Origin: RPQJ01 sp963777725
Lineage (GTDB): Bacteria > Pseudomonadota > Gammaproteobacteria > Steroidobacterales > Steroidobacteraceae
Assembly (NCBI GenBank): GCA_963777725.1
Contig: CAVZRR010000020.1
Coordinates: 124,001 to 188,000 of the forward strand
DNA: 64,000 nucleotides
Direction: 5' to 3'
The notes under the pieces were generated by a model. The model saw nothing but the letters and a program-made list of their open reading frames with translations. It ran no database searches and was not told where the DNA came from. Shown in pieces: positions 43,245 to 54,643 of the stretch; position 1 is the first letter of the stretch; every line of letters begins with the position of its first letter. The position numbers and the translations under genes are program-made.

Positions 43245-44201
43245 CTACAGATCCGCTTCGTCGCGGCGACTCAACTCGCCTCTTGGTTGCAGCCCTTTGC
43301 GCACGATCTCGTGATACCGGCGCATCAAGTCGGCGGCAAAGTCGGAAAACACGCGCACCTTGGCCGCCTGGTGGCCCGCCGACGGGTAGACCAGCGAGAC
43401 CGGTGGCCCGGGCAGGATGAATTTCTCGAGAATCAGCTGCAGTTCGCCGCGCGCCACGTACTCTGCCACCAGCAGGTCGGCCGTGTGCGTGATGCCGAGC
43501 CCCGCCGCGGCCGAAACGATCGGCGCCTCGGCCGCGTTGAAAAGCATGGCAAAGTGCAGCTTGAGGCGCCGCGGTGTGTAAGGCGCCGGGAAATTCCATT
43601 CGGGTGATCCGCCGCCGGGCGGGGTCAGCGCCAGCAGGCGATGTTCGCGCAGGTCGTCCGGCGTCTGCGGCTCGCCATGGTCGGCAAGGTAGGTCGGTGC
43701 CGCGCAGGTGACGATGTTGACTTGAGCTACGCGACGCACGACGAGCCCCGTTTGCTGCAAGCCACCGACCCGCAACGCGACGTCCACGCGCTCCGCGACG
43801 AGATCGACGATCCGGTCGTTCAGCCTGATGTCGAGGTCGATCGCGGGATAACGCCGCGTGAACTCCGGCAGTGCAGGCAACAGCAGGTAGCGGCCGAACG
43901 CGACCGGTACGTCCACTCGCAACAGACCCTGCGGTTTCGAGCGCGATTCGCGCAATGTCTCCTCGGCGTCGCGGATCTCGTCGAGGATGCGGCGGCAGCG
44001 GCGCAGGTAGTCGGTGCCCTCGGCAGTCAGGCTGACCTTGCGCGTGGTGCGATTCAGCAGGCGCACGCCGAGGTGCTTTTCCAGCGCAGCCACGTGCCCA
44101 CTGGCCGCAGCCCGCGAGATGTCGAGCTCGTCGGCCGCCTTGCCGAACGAGCCGCGCTCCGCCACCCGGCTGAACACGCGCATTGCGACGAGCTGGTCCA
44201 T
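43245..44201 (-). CDS. LysR-family transcriptional regulator
   Basis: This regulator of about 318 residues begins MDQLVAMRVFSRVAERGSFG, a standard LysR start, with the recognition helix SRAAASGHVAALE. The effector domain runs from about residue 90. Another in-frame start at 44216 adds five residues. The target genes are not evident: NnrU on one side is on the same strand, and a divergent gene for a tiny membrane peptide is on the other. An AT-rich region between them would hold its operator. Confidence 0.85.
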   Translation of the reverse strand: MDQLVAMRVFSRVAERGSFGKAADELDISRAAASGHVAALEKHLGVRLLNRTTRKVSLTAEGTDYLRRCRRILDEIRDAEETLRESRSKPQGLLRVDVPVAFGRYLLLPALPEFTRRYPAIDLDIRLNDRIVDLVAERVDVALRVGGLQQTGLVVRRVAQVNIVTCAAPTYLADHGEPQTPDDLREHRLLALTPPGGGSPEWNFPAPYTPRRLKLHFAMLFNAAEAPIVSAAAGLGITHTADLLVAEYVARGELQLILEKFILPGPPVSLVYPSAGHQAAKVRVFSDFAADLMRRYHEIVRKGLQPRGELSRRDEADL

Positions 44202-44228
44202 GGGCAGATTATGCAAAAAATCCGAATT

Positions 44229-44247
44229 GAGAATAACAACTATTGCT
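44229..44247 (+). promoter_or_regulatory. Candidate Fur-type operator
   Basis: The 19 bases GAGAATAACAACTATTGCT match the classical Fur box at 11 of 19 positions by eye. They lie in an AT-rich stretch 64 bases upstream of a 41-residue membrane peptide gene. This score is within the range of functional sites but is not conclusive. Confidence 0.3.
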
Positions 44248-44310
44248 ATTTTTCATTGCAATGGCACCCCCTATGCTGGCGCCCGTAGTCAACCGCAGGG
44301 GGATCCAGTC

Positions 44311-44436
44311 ATGTTCAACAGCAAGCACTCCAACCAATATTTCGCGGCCAGCGTCGTGGTCAGCTTGGCAGCCTCGGTACTGGTCGTCATGGCCAGCCTG
44401 GTCGGGGCCGTCGGCCGGATGCAGGCCTTTGTCTAA
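44311..44436 (+). CDS. Tiny single-pass membrane peptide
   Basis: This 41-codon frame encodes a short polar N-terminus (MFNSKHSNQYF) and one hydrophobic helix (AASVVVSLAASVLVVMASLVG). It starts at the ATG at 44311, has an AT-rich upstream region and is followed by a perfect inverted repeat. The peptide has no recognised family. A second peptide with the same plan is encoded at 44679. Confidence 0.5.
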   Translation: MFNSKHSNQYFAASVVVSLAASVLVVMASLVGAVGRMQAFV

Positions 44437-44445
44437 GCTCTGGGT

Positions 44446-44474
44446 CCGTACCGGACCGACGTGGTCCGGTACGG
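44446..44474 (+). terminator. Perfect inverted repeat after the first tiny peptide
   Basis: Arms 44446-44457 (CCGTACCGGACC) and 44463-44474 are perfect 12-base inverted repeats with a 5-base loop. The hairpin begins 9 bases after the stop. A short CTTT follows, so it may act as a terminator; an operator function is an alternative. Confidence 0.45.
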
Positions 44475-44678
44475 TACCTTTCGGTCGTCATTAAGTATCT
44501 GAAAAATAACAGTAAAAAGACCTGTTGCGAGAAACGTGACAGCGTCGTGGTAATTGCGCTGCAACGCAGCAAAATCGGCGTAAAATAGCGCCCGTAGACA
44601 AGATCGAGGCGAGCCCGGTGAGGCTCCCAACAGACGCCCCGCCGGTAGCCGCCTCTGAATGAGCCGACTGGAGGCGCC

Positions 44679-44795
44679 ATGTTCACGCAGAAACCGGAAT
44701 ACCTCGTTGCCCTGACCGTCGCCCTGGCCGTGAGTACGGTCGTGGCGTTCGTCGCCATGTTCCATGCCATCACTGGCATGAACATCTATTGGTAA
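44679..44795 (+). CDS. Tiny single-pass membrane peptide (second)
   Basis: This 38-codon frame encodes MFTQKPEYLV followed by a hydrophobic helix (ALTVALAVSTVVAFVAMFHA). It resembles the peptide at 44311 in start, length and layout. GGAGG upstream (44670-44674) is a good ribosome-binding site, but it lies within a potential hairpin (44650-44655 with 44671-44676). A TAAAAT at 44581-44586 could be a -10 element. Function is unknown. Confidence 0.5.
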   Translation: MFTQKPEYLVALTVALAVSTVVAFVAMFHAITGMNIYW

Positions 44796-44820
44796 CCCCT
44801 TGACCTGGGGCTGATTAACC

Positions 44821-45680
44821 TCAGCCGAGGGCGAGCAGCGTACGCGCCTCGGCTGGGCTGGCGATCTCGCGCCCCGCGCTCCGCGCCACGCGGACGATCG
44901 CCTCGATCAGCGCGCCGTTGCTGGTCGCCTTGCTGCCATCCGGCAAGTAGAACGTATCCTCGAGCCCCGTCCGCAGATTGCCACCCAGCTCTGCGGCACG
45001 CTGATGCAGTGGCCAGACATTGGCCCGGCCGATCGCGGTGACTTGCCAGGTTGCCCCCGGTGCGGCTAGCCGCGCGAGGATCGGCAGCAGTTCGGGGTCG
45101 GCGGGCATGCCCGACTCCACCCCCATGACGAAGTTGTAGTCGAGATGCCCCTGGTAGAGGCCGGTGCGGGCGAACATTTCGACGCTGCGCACGATCCCCA
45201 CGTCGAAGCACTCGAACTCCGGCAGCGCACCCGTTTCGGCCATCACGTCGAGGAAGGCCTGCACTTTCTCGACCGGGTTGTCGAACAACATCGGCTTCCA
45301 GGCCCAGCTGCCATCGCTCTTCACTTTCAGGTAGTTCAGCGAGCCGGCGTTGCAAGCCGCGATCTCCGGGCGGATCGCGCGAATGCAGGCGGCGGGCCCG
45401 GAGATGTCCGGCCCGACCACGCCGGTGGACTGGTTGAAGATCACGCCGGGGCAGGCTTCCCGGATCGCCTGCGCAATCTCGCTGGCAACCACCGGATCCC
45501 AGGTCGGCAGGTGCCCCTTGCCGGGCGCCTGCTGGCGGAAATGCACGTGCATGACGGCGGCGCCGGCATCGAAGGCCGCACGGGCCTCGCGCGCCATCTG
45601 CTCGGGCGTGACGGGCACGTGGTGCTGCGCTGGATCGGTGAGCACGCCCGTGAGCGCGCAGGTAACGACCGTCTTCGACA

Positions 45681-45681
<1 letters not shown>
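44821..45681 (-). CDS. 3-keto-5-aminohexanoate cleavage (BKACE) family enzyme
   Basis: This 286-residue TIM-barrel protein has BKACE features: CALTGVLTDPAQHHVPVTPEQMA, the zinc histidines in MHVHFRQ, QSTGVVGPDISG, CFDVG and GLEDTFYLPDG. BKACE enzymes condense a beta-keto acid with acetyl-CoA and release acetoacetate and a new acyl-CoA. The start overlaps the stop of the biotin carboxylase gene, so it is the last gene of the carboxylase operon. Its position suggests it processes the branched product of the pathway; the exact substrate is not known. Confidence 0.85.
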
Positions 45682-47656
<1,975 letters not shown>

Positions 47657-47660
<4 letters not shown>

Positions 47661-48496
47661 AGGAAATTCGGCAGGCGCGGCATCGCGGCCTCCCAGGACG
47701 GCGGGCGCTTGTCGCGCGACGCGGCGATGCCCTCGCGCGCCGCGCCGTGCCGCAGCAGGCCGGCGAACTCCAGGGCCGCCGCATCGAGTGCCGCGGGCAG
47801 CGGCCTTTCGAGCGCACCGGTGACGATCCGCTTGGTCGCGCGCAATGCGGACGGCTCCGCAGCCGCAAGCCGGCGCAACTCGGTTTCGACTGCGGCCTGC
47901 AGCTCAGCCGCGGGCGCGATGGCGTCCGCGAGGCCGGCCTCGCGAGCGGCGGCCGCGGTCAGTCGCGAGGCGCTCAGCATCAGCCAGCGCGCGCGCGTCG
48001 CGCCGAGCCGGCGCACGATGAACGGCCCGATCTGCGCCGGTGCGACGCCGAGCACCACTTCGGGCATCGCGAAGAACGCGTCCTCGGCGGCCACCACGCG
48101 GTCGCACGCGGCGGCCAGTCCGCAGCCGCCGCCCATCGCGGCACCGGTGACGACGGCGAGCGTCGGCACGGGCAAGGCCGCCAGTCCTTCGAGCATCGCG
48201 CCGAACTGCCGGTTGTACTGTGCGATCGGGTCCTCGGCGTGGCCGGGCGCGGACTGCATCAACTCGAGGAAGCGCGCGAAGTCCGCGCCGGCGCAGAAGT
48301 TCCCGCCCTGTCCGTAGAGCACCAGCGCGCGGGCCTCGAGGTCCGCGGCGATGCGTTCCCAGAGTGCGCCCAGCGCCGCGACGAGTTCATCCGACAGCGC
48401 GTTGCGCTTGTCCGGGCGGCTCAGGCGCGCGAACCAGAATCCGGACTGCCGCTCGACCTGCAGCGGACCTCGGGTGCCCCTGGGCTGGTTCGTCAT
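47657..48496 (-). CDS. Enoyl-CoA hydratase/isomerase family protein
   Basis: This 279-residue crotonase has the oxyanion loop GNFCAGADF and AAMGGGCGLAAACD, with the expected acidic residue in MPEVVLGVAPAQIG. In the pathway it would hydrate the carboxylated enoyl-CoA, like AtuE (isohexenylglutaconyl-CoA hydratase) or LiuC. The ATG at 48496 is the sensible start. It overlaps the carboxylase alpha gene by 4 bases. Confidence 0.85.
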
Positions 48497-48509
48497 CTTG
48501 GTGCCTCGT

Positions 48510-49662
48510 TCAGGATCGGGGCAGCGTGCCCATGGTCTTGCAGAGTATCGACAGCATGACCTCGTCGGCGCCGCCACCGATCGAAGCGAGGCGGCCGTCA
48601 CGGTACAGCCGCGAGACCGGGTTCTCCCAGGTGTAGCCCATGCCGCCCCAGTACTGCAGGCACTTGTCGGCCACCTCGCGGGTCAACCGCCCGGCTTTGA
48701 GCTTGGCCATCGACGCGAGCTGCGTGACGTCGCGTCCCGCGACATACAGCTCGGTTGCACGATAGACCAGAGCGCGCAATGCCTCGATCTCGGTCTGCAG
48801 TTCGGCGAGCGTGAAATGCACGACCTGGTTGTCGAGCACCGGGCGGCCGAAGATCTTCCGGCTGCGCGTGTACTCGATCGTGTCGCGCGACGGCGTGGTC
48901 GAGTCCCATCAGCGCATTGGCCGCGCCCCACAGCCGCTCCTCCTGGAACTGCAGCATCTGGTAGGTGAAGCCGTGGCCTTCCTCGCCGATCAGGTGGCGG
49001 CGCGGCACGCGTACGTCGTCGAAGTGGATCTGCGCGGTGTCGGACGAGTTCATGCCGATCTTGCGCAACTTGCGCTCGATGCTGACGCCCTTGCTCTTCA
49101 TCGGCACGATGATCAGCGACTTGTTGCGGTGCGGACTGCCCTCGCTGGTGTTCGCGAGGCAGCACATCCAGTCGGCTTGCGTGCCGTTGGTGATCCACAG
49201 CTTGCCACCGCTGATCACGTAGTCGTCGCCGTCCTTGCGCGCCGTGGTACGGATCGAAGCGACGTCCGAGCCGGCGCCGGGCTCCGACACGCCAATGCAG
49301 GCGACGGCCGTGCCGGCAATCGCCGGAGCGAGAAACTCGGCGCGCAACTCGTCGGAGCCGAAGCGGGCGAGGGCGGGTGTGGCCATGTCGGTCTGCACGC
49401 CGATCGCCATCGGCACCCCGCCGCAGCGCGTGTTGCCGAGCGTCTCGGCCATCAGCACCGAGTAGCTGTAATCGAGGCCGGCACCGCCGTAGGCCTCGGG
49501 CTTGGTGAGGCCGAGCAGGCCGAGCTCGCCGAGCTTCCGGAACACTTCGTGCGCCGGGAAAATGCCCGCTTCTTCCCACTCGTCGACGTGCGGGTTGAGC
49601 TCCTGCTCGACGAAGCGCTCGATCGTGCGCCTCAGCTCCTCGTGTTCAGACGTGAACTGCAT
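48510..49662 (-). CDS. Acyl-CoA dehydrogenase (AtuD/isovaleryl-type), apparent frameshift
   Basis: The N-terminal 250 or so residues read as an acyl-CoA dehydrogenase (GVSEPGAGSDVASIRT, KLWITNG, GMNSSDTAQIHFDDVRVP). Near 48885 the frame changes. The continuation KIFGRPVLDNQVVHF, CLQYWGGMGYTWENP and IGGGADEVMLSILC completes the fold. Removing one base gives 383 residues. The substrate would be citronellyl-CoA in an Atu pathway or isovaleryl-CoA in leucine breakdown. Flavin electrons go to ETF. The break is likely a sequencing insertion. Confidence 0.83.
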
Positions 49663-49675
49663 CGATGTCTCCAGG

Positions 49676-51292
49676 TCAGGGGCGCGCCACGCCGAAGTCG
49701 AGCGGCCGCAAGGCCACCCGGTCCGACCGGCGGAACAGAGAGAGGACGAATCCCAGCACGCGGCGGGTATCGCGGGGGTCGATCACGCCGTCGTCGAGCA
49801 TCCGGCCCGACGTGTAGAAGGCCGACGTCTGGCGCTCGAAGGTCTCGACGATCTTCGCGCGCAGCCCGTCGATCTGCGCGCGGTCGGGTTCCAGGCCGCG
49901 CGCCCGGGCCGATTCCTCCATGACGATCGCCATCGTCGTCGCCGCCTGCTCGGCACCCATGACCGCGGTGCGCGCGTTCGGCCACGAGAACAGGAAGCGC
50001 GGCGCGAAACCGCGGCCGCACATGCCGTAGTTGCCGGCGCCGTACGATGCGCCGCACTGGATCGTGACCTGCGGGACCGACGCATTGGCGACGGCCTGGA
50101 TCATCTTCGAGCCGTGCTTGATCATGCCGCCGCGCTCGGACTCGGTGCCGACGATGTAGCCGGTGGTGTTCTGCAGGTAGACGAGCGGCAGCCCGCTCTG
50201 GCAGCAGGCCTGGATGAAGTGCGTCGCCTTCGTCGACCCGGACGGGTCGAGCGGGCCGTTGTTGGTCAGGATGCCGAGCGGCTGGCCGTGGATGCTCGCG
50301 TGCACGCAGACCGTGCCGGGCCCGAACATCGACTTGAACTCGAGGAAGTCCGAGTCGTCGACGAGTCGCGCGATCACCTCGCGCATGTCGACCGGCTTGC
50401 GGCCGTCGCGCGGCATCAGGCCCAGCAGGTCGTCCGCCGGATAGCGCGGCTGCGGCGCTGCGAGCACGGGCGCTTCGAATCGCTCCCAGCCAAGCCGTGC
50501 CACGACTTCACGCAGGATCCGGATACCGTCGGCGTCGTCTTCCGCGAGATACTCGGCGAGGCCCGAGACCGTGGCGTGCATCGTCGCGCCGCCGAGGTCC
50601 TCCTCGGTCGCGATCTCTCCCGTCGCTGCACGCAGCAGCGGCGGGCCGGCCAGGAAAGCGCGCGCGCGGTCACGGACCATCACCACGTAGTCCGACAGCC
50701 CAGGCATGTAGGCGCCGCCCGCGGTGGAACTGCCGTGCACCAGCGTGAGCACGGGCAATCCCGCGGCGGAGAGCCTCGCGAGACGGCAGTAGTGCGAGCC
50801 GCCGTTGATGAAATCCTCGACCCGGTAGCGCAACAGGTTCGCGCCCGCCGACTCGACGAGGTGCACGAACGGCAGGCGATTCTCGAGTGCGATCTGCTGC
50901 GCGCGCTGGAACTTCTCGAGCCCCATCGGCTGCAGCGCGCCGGCTTCGATGCCGGAGTCGTCGGCGACCACCATGCAGAGCGTGCTCGCAATGCTGCCGA
51001 CGCCGGCGACGCAGCCGCCACCGGGCACCGACTTCGCCGGATCGGCGACGTCGAGCAGGTAGCCCGCGAGCGTCGAGAGTTGCAGGAACGGCGCGCCCGC
51101 GTCGAGCAGCAGGCCGAGCCGTTCCCGCGGCAGCAGCTGGCCGCGCTTCGCGAAACGCGGTCCCGACTTCGCGGACGCAGCCTCGGTGCGAGCCTGCAAT
51201 GCGCCGAGCTCGCCGAGCAGCGCCAGCATGTATTCGCGATTGCCGGCGAAGGCCTCGTCGCGTGCGACGAGCGCGGTCTGGAAGACGGGCAT
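49676..51292 (-). CDS. Acyl-CoA carboxylase carboxyltransferase (beta) subunit
   Basis: This 538-residue carboxyltransferase has LLPRERLGLLLD, the N-terminal domain oxyanion GG motifs and VHGSSTAGGAYMPG. The C-terminal half has LGILTNNGPLDPSGSTKATHFIQ, NTTGYIVG and YGAGNYGMCGRGF. It transfers carboxyl from biotin on the alpha subunit to an acyl-CoA at the cytoplasm-side complex. It lies two genes before the biotin-bearing subunit, the AtuC/LiuB position. The tail FGVARP is variant-specific. Confidence 0.87.
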   Translation of the reverse strand: MPVFQTALVARDEAFAGNREYMLALLGELGALQARTEAASAKSGPRFAKRGQLLPRERLGLLLDAGAPFLQLSTLAGYLLDVADPAKSVPGGGCVAGVGSIASTLCMVVADDSGIEAGALQPMGLEKFQRAQQIALENRLPFVHLVESAGANLLRYRVEDFINGGSHYCRLARLSAAGLPVLTLVHGSSTAGGAYMPGLSDYVVMVRDRARAFLAGPPLLRAATGEIATEEDLGGATMHATVSGLAEYLAEDDADGIRILREVVARLGWERFEAPVLAAPQPRYPADDLLGLMPRDGRKPVDMREVIARLVDDSDFLEFKSMFGPGTVCVHASIHGQPLGILTNNGPLDPSGSTKATHFIQACCQSGLPLVYLQNTTGYIVGTESERGGMIKHGSKMIQAVANASVPQVTIQCGASYGAGNYGMCGRGFAPRFLFSWPNARTAVMGAEQAATTMAIVMEESARARGLEPDRAQIDGLRAKIVETFERQTSAFYTSGRMLDDGVIDPRDTRRVLGFVLSLFRRSDRVALRPLDFGVARP

Positions 51293-51294
51293 CC

Positions 51295-52152
51295 TCAGTC
51301 CTCGAGCACGCGTGGCGGGCGGCTGCGATGGAAGCCGTCGAACGCCGGCGAGGGCCGGCCGCCGGGCATCGGCCAGTGCCGTCGCGCGTTGGGTGCCGCG
51401 CCGTCGATGCGCAGGCAGGCGCCGGACACGAAAGCGGCGGCCTCGGACAGCAGGAACACGATCGCGGCCGATACTTCCGCCTCGGTGCCGAGCCGCGACG
51501 CCGGCACGTGCCGCGGCAGGCCCTGGATCAGCGGTTTCATCGCTTCAGGGTAGGTATCCATTCCGCTCGACGCGATCCAGCCCGGCGCCACCGCGTTGAC
51601 GCGCACGGGCGCCCACTCGCAGGCCGCGGTCTCGGTGAAGTTCAGCATGCCGGCGCGCGCCGCGCCGCTGTGACCCATGCCCGGCATGCCGTGCCACATG
51701 TCGGCCAGCATGTTGACGATTGCGCCGCCGTGCTCGCGCATCGACTGCGCGTGGCACTCGCGCGCCATCAGGAACCCACCCGTCAGGTTGGTGGCGAGCA
51801 CGGCCTGCCAGCCCTTGCCCGAGATGTCCTCGAGCGGGGAGGGGAACTGGCCGCCGGCGTTGTTGACGAGCCCGTGGATCACGCCGCGTTCGGCGACGAC
51901 GGCGGCGACGACGGTCTTGACCGCGTCCTCGTCGCGAATGTCGCAGGCTGCGTGGCTCGCTGCGCCGCCGTCGGCGTGGATCTCGGTCTCCACGGCCTGC
52001 AGCCTGGCGGTGCTGCGACCGAGCAGCACGACGTGGGCGCCGAGCGCGGCGAGCTCGTGCGCGCAACAGCGGCCGATGCCGCTGCCCGCGCCGGTGACGA
52101 TGATGGTCTGGCCTGCGAACAGGCCGGGGCGGAATACGCTGCGGTAGCTCAT
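51295..52152 (-). CDS. SDR-family oxidoreductase (AtuB/PECR-like)
   Basis: This 285-residue short-chain dehydrogenase has the cofactor motif TGAGSGIG and NNAGG. In place of the Tyr-x3-Lys catalytic pair it has HSGAARAGM, as in trans-2-enoyl-CoA reductase-like members (PECR). The C-terminus has APNARRHWPMP. It starts the carboxylase operon, the AtuB position; AtuB relatives are proposed to oxidise citronellol or citronellal. The ATG at 52152 is used rather than the longer frame from 52230. Confidence 0.83.
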   Translation of the reverse strand: MSYRSVFRPGLFAGQTIIVTGAGSGIGRCCAHELAALGAHVVLLGRSTARLQAVETEIHADGGAASHAACDIRDEDAVKTVVAAVVAERGVIHGLVNNAGGQFPSPLEDISGKGWQAVLATNLTGGFLMARECHAQSMREHGGAIVNMLADMWHGMPGMGHSGAARAGMLNFTETAACEWAPVRVNAVAPGWIASSGMDTYPEAMKPLIQGLPRHVPASRLGTEAEVSAAIVFLLSEAAAFVSGACLRIDGAAPNARRHWPMPGGRPSPAFDGFHRSRPPRVLED

Positions 52153-52167
52153 GGGCCGATCGTAGAC

Positions 52168-52177
52168 CAAGCGCTTG
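52168..52177. promoter_or_regulatory. Candidate TetR operator between divergent acyl-CoA genes
   Basis: CAAGCGCTTG is a perfect 10-base palindrome followed by CTTG, in the 49-base gap between the SDR and the divergent acyl-CoA dehydrogenase. TetR repressors of acyl-CoA catabolism commonly bind such AAGCGCTT palindromes. The TetR gene at 53380 is the probable binder. Confidence 0.5.
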
Positions 52178-52201
52178 CTTGAATAAAGCCCCTGGCCTAG
52201 C

Positions 52202-53383
52202 ATGCGGCCCATGCAGGAGCTGCGTCTCAACCCGGTCTACTACCGCCCGGAGCACCTCGACTTTCGCGAGACGCTGCGGCGTTTCGTCGCCAAGGAGATC
52301 GCGCCGCACGTCGACGCCTGGGACGAGGCGGAGACCTTCCCACGTGACCTCTACCGGCGCGCCGCGGACGTGGGGCTGCTCGGGCTCGGCTTTCCGGACG
52401 AGTACGGCGGCAGCGGTGGTGTCGACAGCTTCCACCGGCTGATCGCCAGCCTCGAGCTCGCGCAGGCGGGCTCGGGCGGCCTGGTCGCCTCGTTGATGTC
52501 GCACACGATCGGCGCGCCGCCCGTGGCGATGCTCGGCAGCGCCGAGCTCAAGCAGCGCGTGTTGCCCGCGGTGCTCTCAGGCGAGCGGATCGCGGCGCTT
52601 GCGATCACCGAGCCCTCGGGCGGCTCCGACGTGTCGGCCCTGCGCTGCACGGCGGTACGCGAGGGCGACCATTACGTCGTGAACGGCGAGAAGACCTTCA
52701 TCACGTCCGGGATCCGCGCCGACTACCTGACGGTTGCGGTGCGCACCGACCCGAGTGCCGACGGCGCACGCGGCATCTCGTTGCTGCTGGTCGAGGGCGA
52801 CACCCCGGGTCTCTCGCGCACGCCGCTCAGGAAAATGGGCTGGTGGGCGTCGGATACCGCTCACCTGAGGTTCGACGATTGCCGGGTCCCCGCCGGCAAC
52901 CTGCTGGGAGCCGAGGGCTCGGGCTTCCGGGCCATCATGCAGAACTTCAATGCCGAGCGGTTCTCGATGGCCGCGGGCGCGGTCGGCTTTGCCTGGGTCT
53001 GCTACCAGGAAGCGCTGGCGTGGGCGCGCGAGCGACGCACGTTCGGCCAGCGGCTCGCCGACCACCAGGTCGTGCGTCACCGGCTGGTGGACATGCTCGC
53101 CAGCATCGAGGCCGCGCGCGCGATGCTCGAGGAGACCGCGTGGCGGCTCGATCACGCGCCCGCCGGCGACGCCGAGCTCGTCGCCTCGATCTGCCTGCTG
53201 AAGAACCTCGCGACGCGTTGCATGCAGTCCTGCGCCGACGGCGCCGTACAGACGCTGGGCGGCATGGGTTACATGCGGGGCACCCGCTCCGAGCGCATCT
53301 ATCGCGAGGTCAAGGTCAACATGATCGGCGGCGGCGCAGAGGAGATCATGAAGGACCTGGCGGCGCGCCAGCTCGGCCTGTGA
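52202..53383 (+). CDS. Acyl-CoA dehydrogenase
   Basis: This 393-residue protein has a full acyl-CoA dehydrogenase fold: AITEPSGGSDVSALR, GEKTFITSG, MGWWASDTAHLRFDDCRVP and the C-terminal QTLGGMGYMRG. It ends KDLAARQLGL. An ATG at 52211 is an alternative start. It is divergent from the carboxylase operon and overlaps the tetR gene. It might handle an early dehydrogenation step in the same pathway, giving two such dehydrogenases per locus. Confidence 0.85.
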   Translation: MRPMQELRLNPVYYRPEHLDFRETLRRFVAKEIAPHVDAWDEAETFPRDLYRRAADVGLLGLGFPDEYGGSGGVDSFHRLIASLELAQAGSGGLVASLMSHTIGAPPVAMLGSAELKQRVLPAVLSGERIAALAITEPSGGSDVSALRCTAVREGDHYVVNGEKTFITSGIRADYLTVAVRTDPSADGARGISLLLVEGDTPGLSRTPLRKMGWWASDTAHLRFDDCRVPAGNLLGAEGSGFRAIMQNFNAERFSMAAGAVGFAWVCYQEALAWARERRTFGQRLADHQVVRHRLVDMLASIEAARAMLEETAWRLDHAPAGDAELVASICLLKNLATRCMQSCADGAVQTLGGMGYMRGTRSERIYREVKVNMIGGGAEEIMKDLAARQLGL

Positions 53384-53970
53384 GCCGCCGGCCCGACGAC
53401 GCGGGGCGACGCGGCCAGCTGATCCGCGAGTCGGCGCGGCTGTTCCGCCAGAAGGGCTTCGAGGCGACGTCCGTGCGCGACATTGCGGCCGCGACCGGCC
53501 TGCAGTCCGGCAGCTGGGTCTACCACTTCAAGACCAAGCAGGACATCCTCGCGGCGGTCATGGAGGAGGGGCTGCAGCGCGCGCTCGAGCGCATCGAGGC
53601 GATCGGCCGCGAGCAGTTGTCGCCACGGGAGCAATTTCGGGCCTTGCTGCGCGCGCACCTCGACACGATCCTCGCGCCGGGCCAGGACTTCATCCCGGTG
53701 CTGCTGTACGAGTGGCGCGCGCTCGCCAAGAAGTCTCGGCCGCGCGTGGTCGCGCTGCAGCGGCGCTACGAGGCAGTCTGGGACCAGGTCATCGCGCAGC
53801 TGCAGCACTCCGGCGAGTGGGCGCAGCCGACGCGCATCGACCGGCTACTGATGTTCGGAGCGCTCAACTGGATGGCGCACTGGTACCGGCCGAACGGGCC
53901 GTTCGACGTCGCGCAGCTCGCCGAGGAAGCCGAGCGTTTCTTCCTGCGCACCGGCACCGGGCGCCGCTGA
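53380..53970 (+). CDS. TetR-family transcriptional regulator
   Basis: This 196-residue regulator has a TetR DNA-binding domain (RQKGFEATSVRDIAAATGLQSGSWVYHFKTKQDIL). The C-terminal domain is of the type seen in acyl-CoA regulators such as LiuQ, FadR or AtuR. It starts at the GTG overlapping the dehydrogenase stop. It probably represses the divergent operon at 44821-52152 and its own transcript through the palindrome at 52168-52177, relieved by an acyl-CoA. Confidence 0.85.
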   Translation: MSRRPDDAGRRGQLIRESARLFRQKGFEATSVRDIAAATGLQSGSWVYHFKTKQDILAAVMEEGLQRALERIEAIGREQLSPREQFRALLRAHLDTILAPGQDFIPVLLYEWRALAKKSRPRVVALQRRYEAVWDQVIAQLQHSGEWAQPTRIDRLLMFGALNWMAHWYRPNGPFDVAQLAEEAERFFLRTGTGRR

Positions 53971-53977
53971 GTCCCAC

Positions 53978-54643
53978 ATGCGGCTATTGCTGGCCGAGGA
54001 CGACGCGATGATCGGGGAGGCGGTTCGTGCCGGCCTGCGGCGCGAGGGCTACACCGTGGACTGGATCCGCGACGGCACCGCTGCCGAGGAGGCACTCGCG
54101 GCCGGAACCTACGACCTGTTGTTGCTCGACCTCGGCTTGCCGGGCAAGGACGGCGTGCGGGTGCTGCGGGAACTGCGGGAACGCGGCTCGGCGCTGCCCG
54201 TGGTCGTGCTGACGGCTCGCGATGCGGTCACCGATCGTGTCGCCGGGCTGGACGCGGGCGCCGACGACTATCTCGTCAAGCCGTTCGAACTGCAGGAACT
54301 GGCGGCGCGAGTCCGCGCGGTGCTGCGCCGCAAGGGCGGCCGTGCCAGTGCCGTGATCGTGCACGACGGTTTGAGTCTCGATCCCGCGACCCACGAGGTC
54401 CACATTGACGGCACCAGCGTGCCGGTCTCGCCGCGCGAATTCGCGTTGCTCCACGCGTTGCTCGAGCGACCGGGCCAGATCCTGTCGCGTGCCCAGCTCG
54501 AGGACCGCCTGTACGGCTGGGGGGAAGAAGTGGAGAGCAACGTCGTCGAGGTCCACATCCACGCGCTGCGCCGCAAGCTCGGCGCGGATTTCATCCGCAA
54601 CGTGCGCGGCGTCGGCTACCGCGTGCGGCCGGCACGTCGATGA
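53978..54643 (+). CDS. OmpR/PhoB-family response regulator
   Basis: This 221-residue response regulator has a receiver domain (phosphorylated Asp51, Lys100 in LVKPF). A winged-helix DNA-binding domain follows, with RKLGADFIRNVRGVGYRV. It resembles the QseB/PmrA type. It overlaps the histidine kinase start by 4 bases. The signal is unknown. Downstream htrA suggests that envelope stress could be involved. Confidence 0.88.
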   Translation: MRLLLAEDDAMIGEAVRAGLRREGYTVDWIRDGTAAEEALAAGTYDLLLLDLGLPGKDGVRVLRELRERGSALPVVVLTARDAVTDRVAGLDAGADDYLVKPFELQELAARVRAVLRRKGGRASAVIVHDGLSLDPATHEVHIDGTSVPVSPREFALLHALLERPGQILSRAQLEDRLYGWGEEVESNVVEVHIHALRRKLGADFIRNVRGVGYRVRPARR

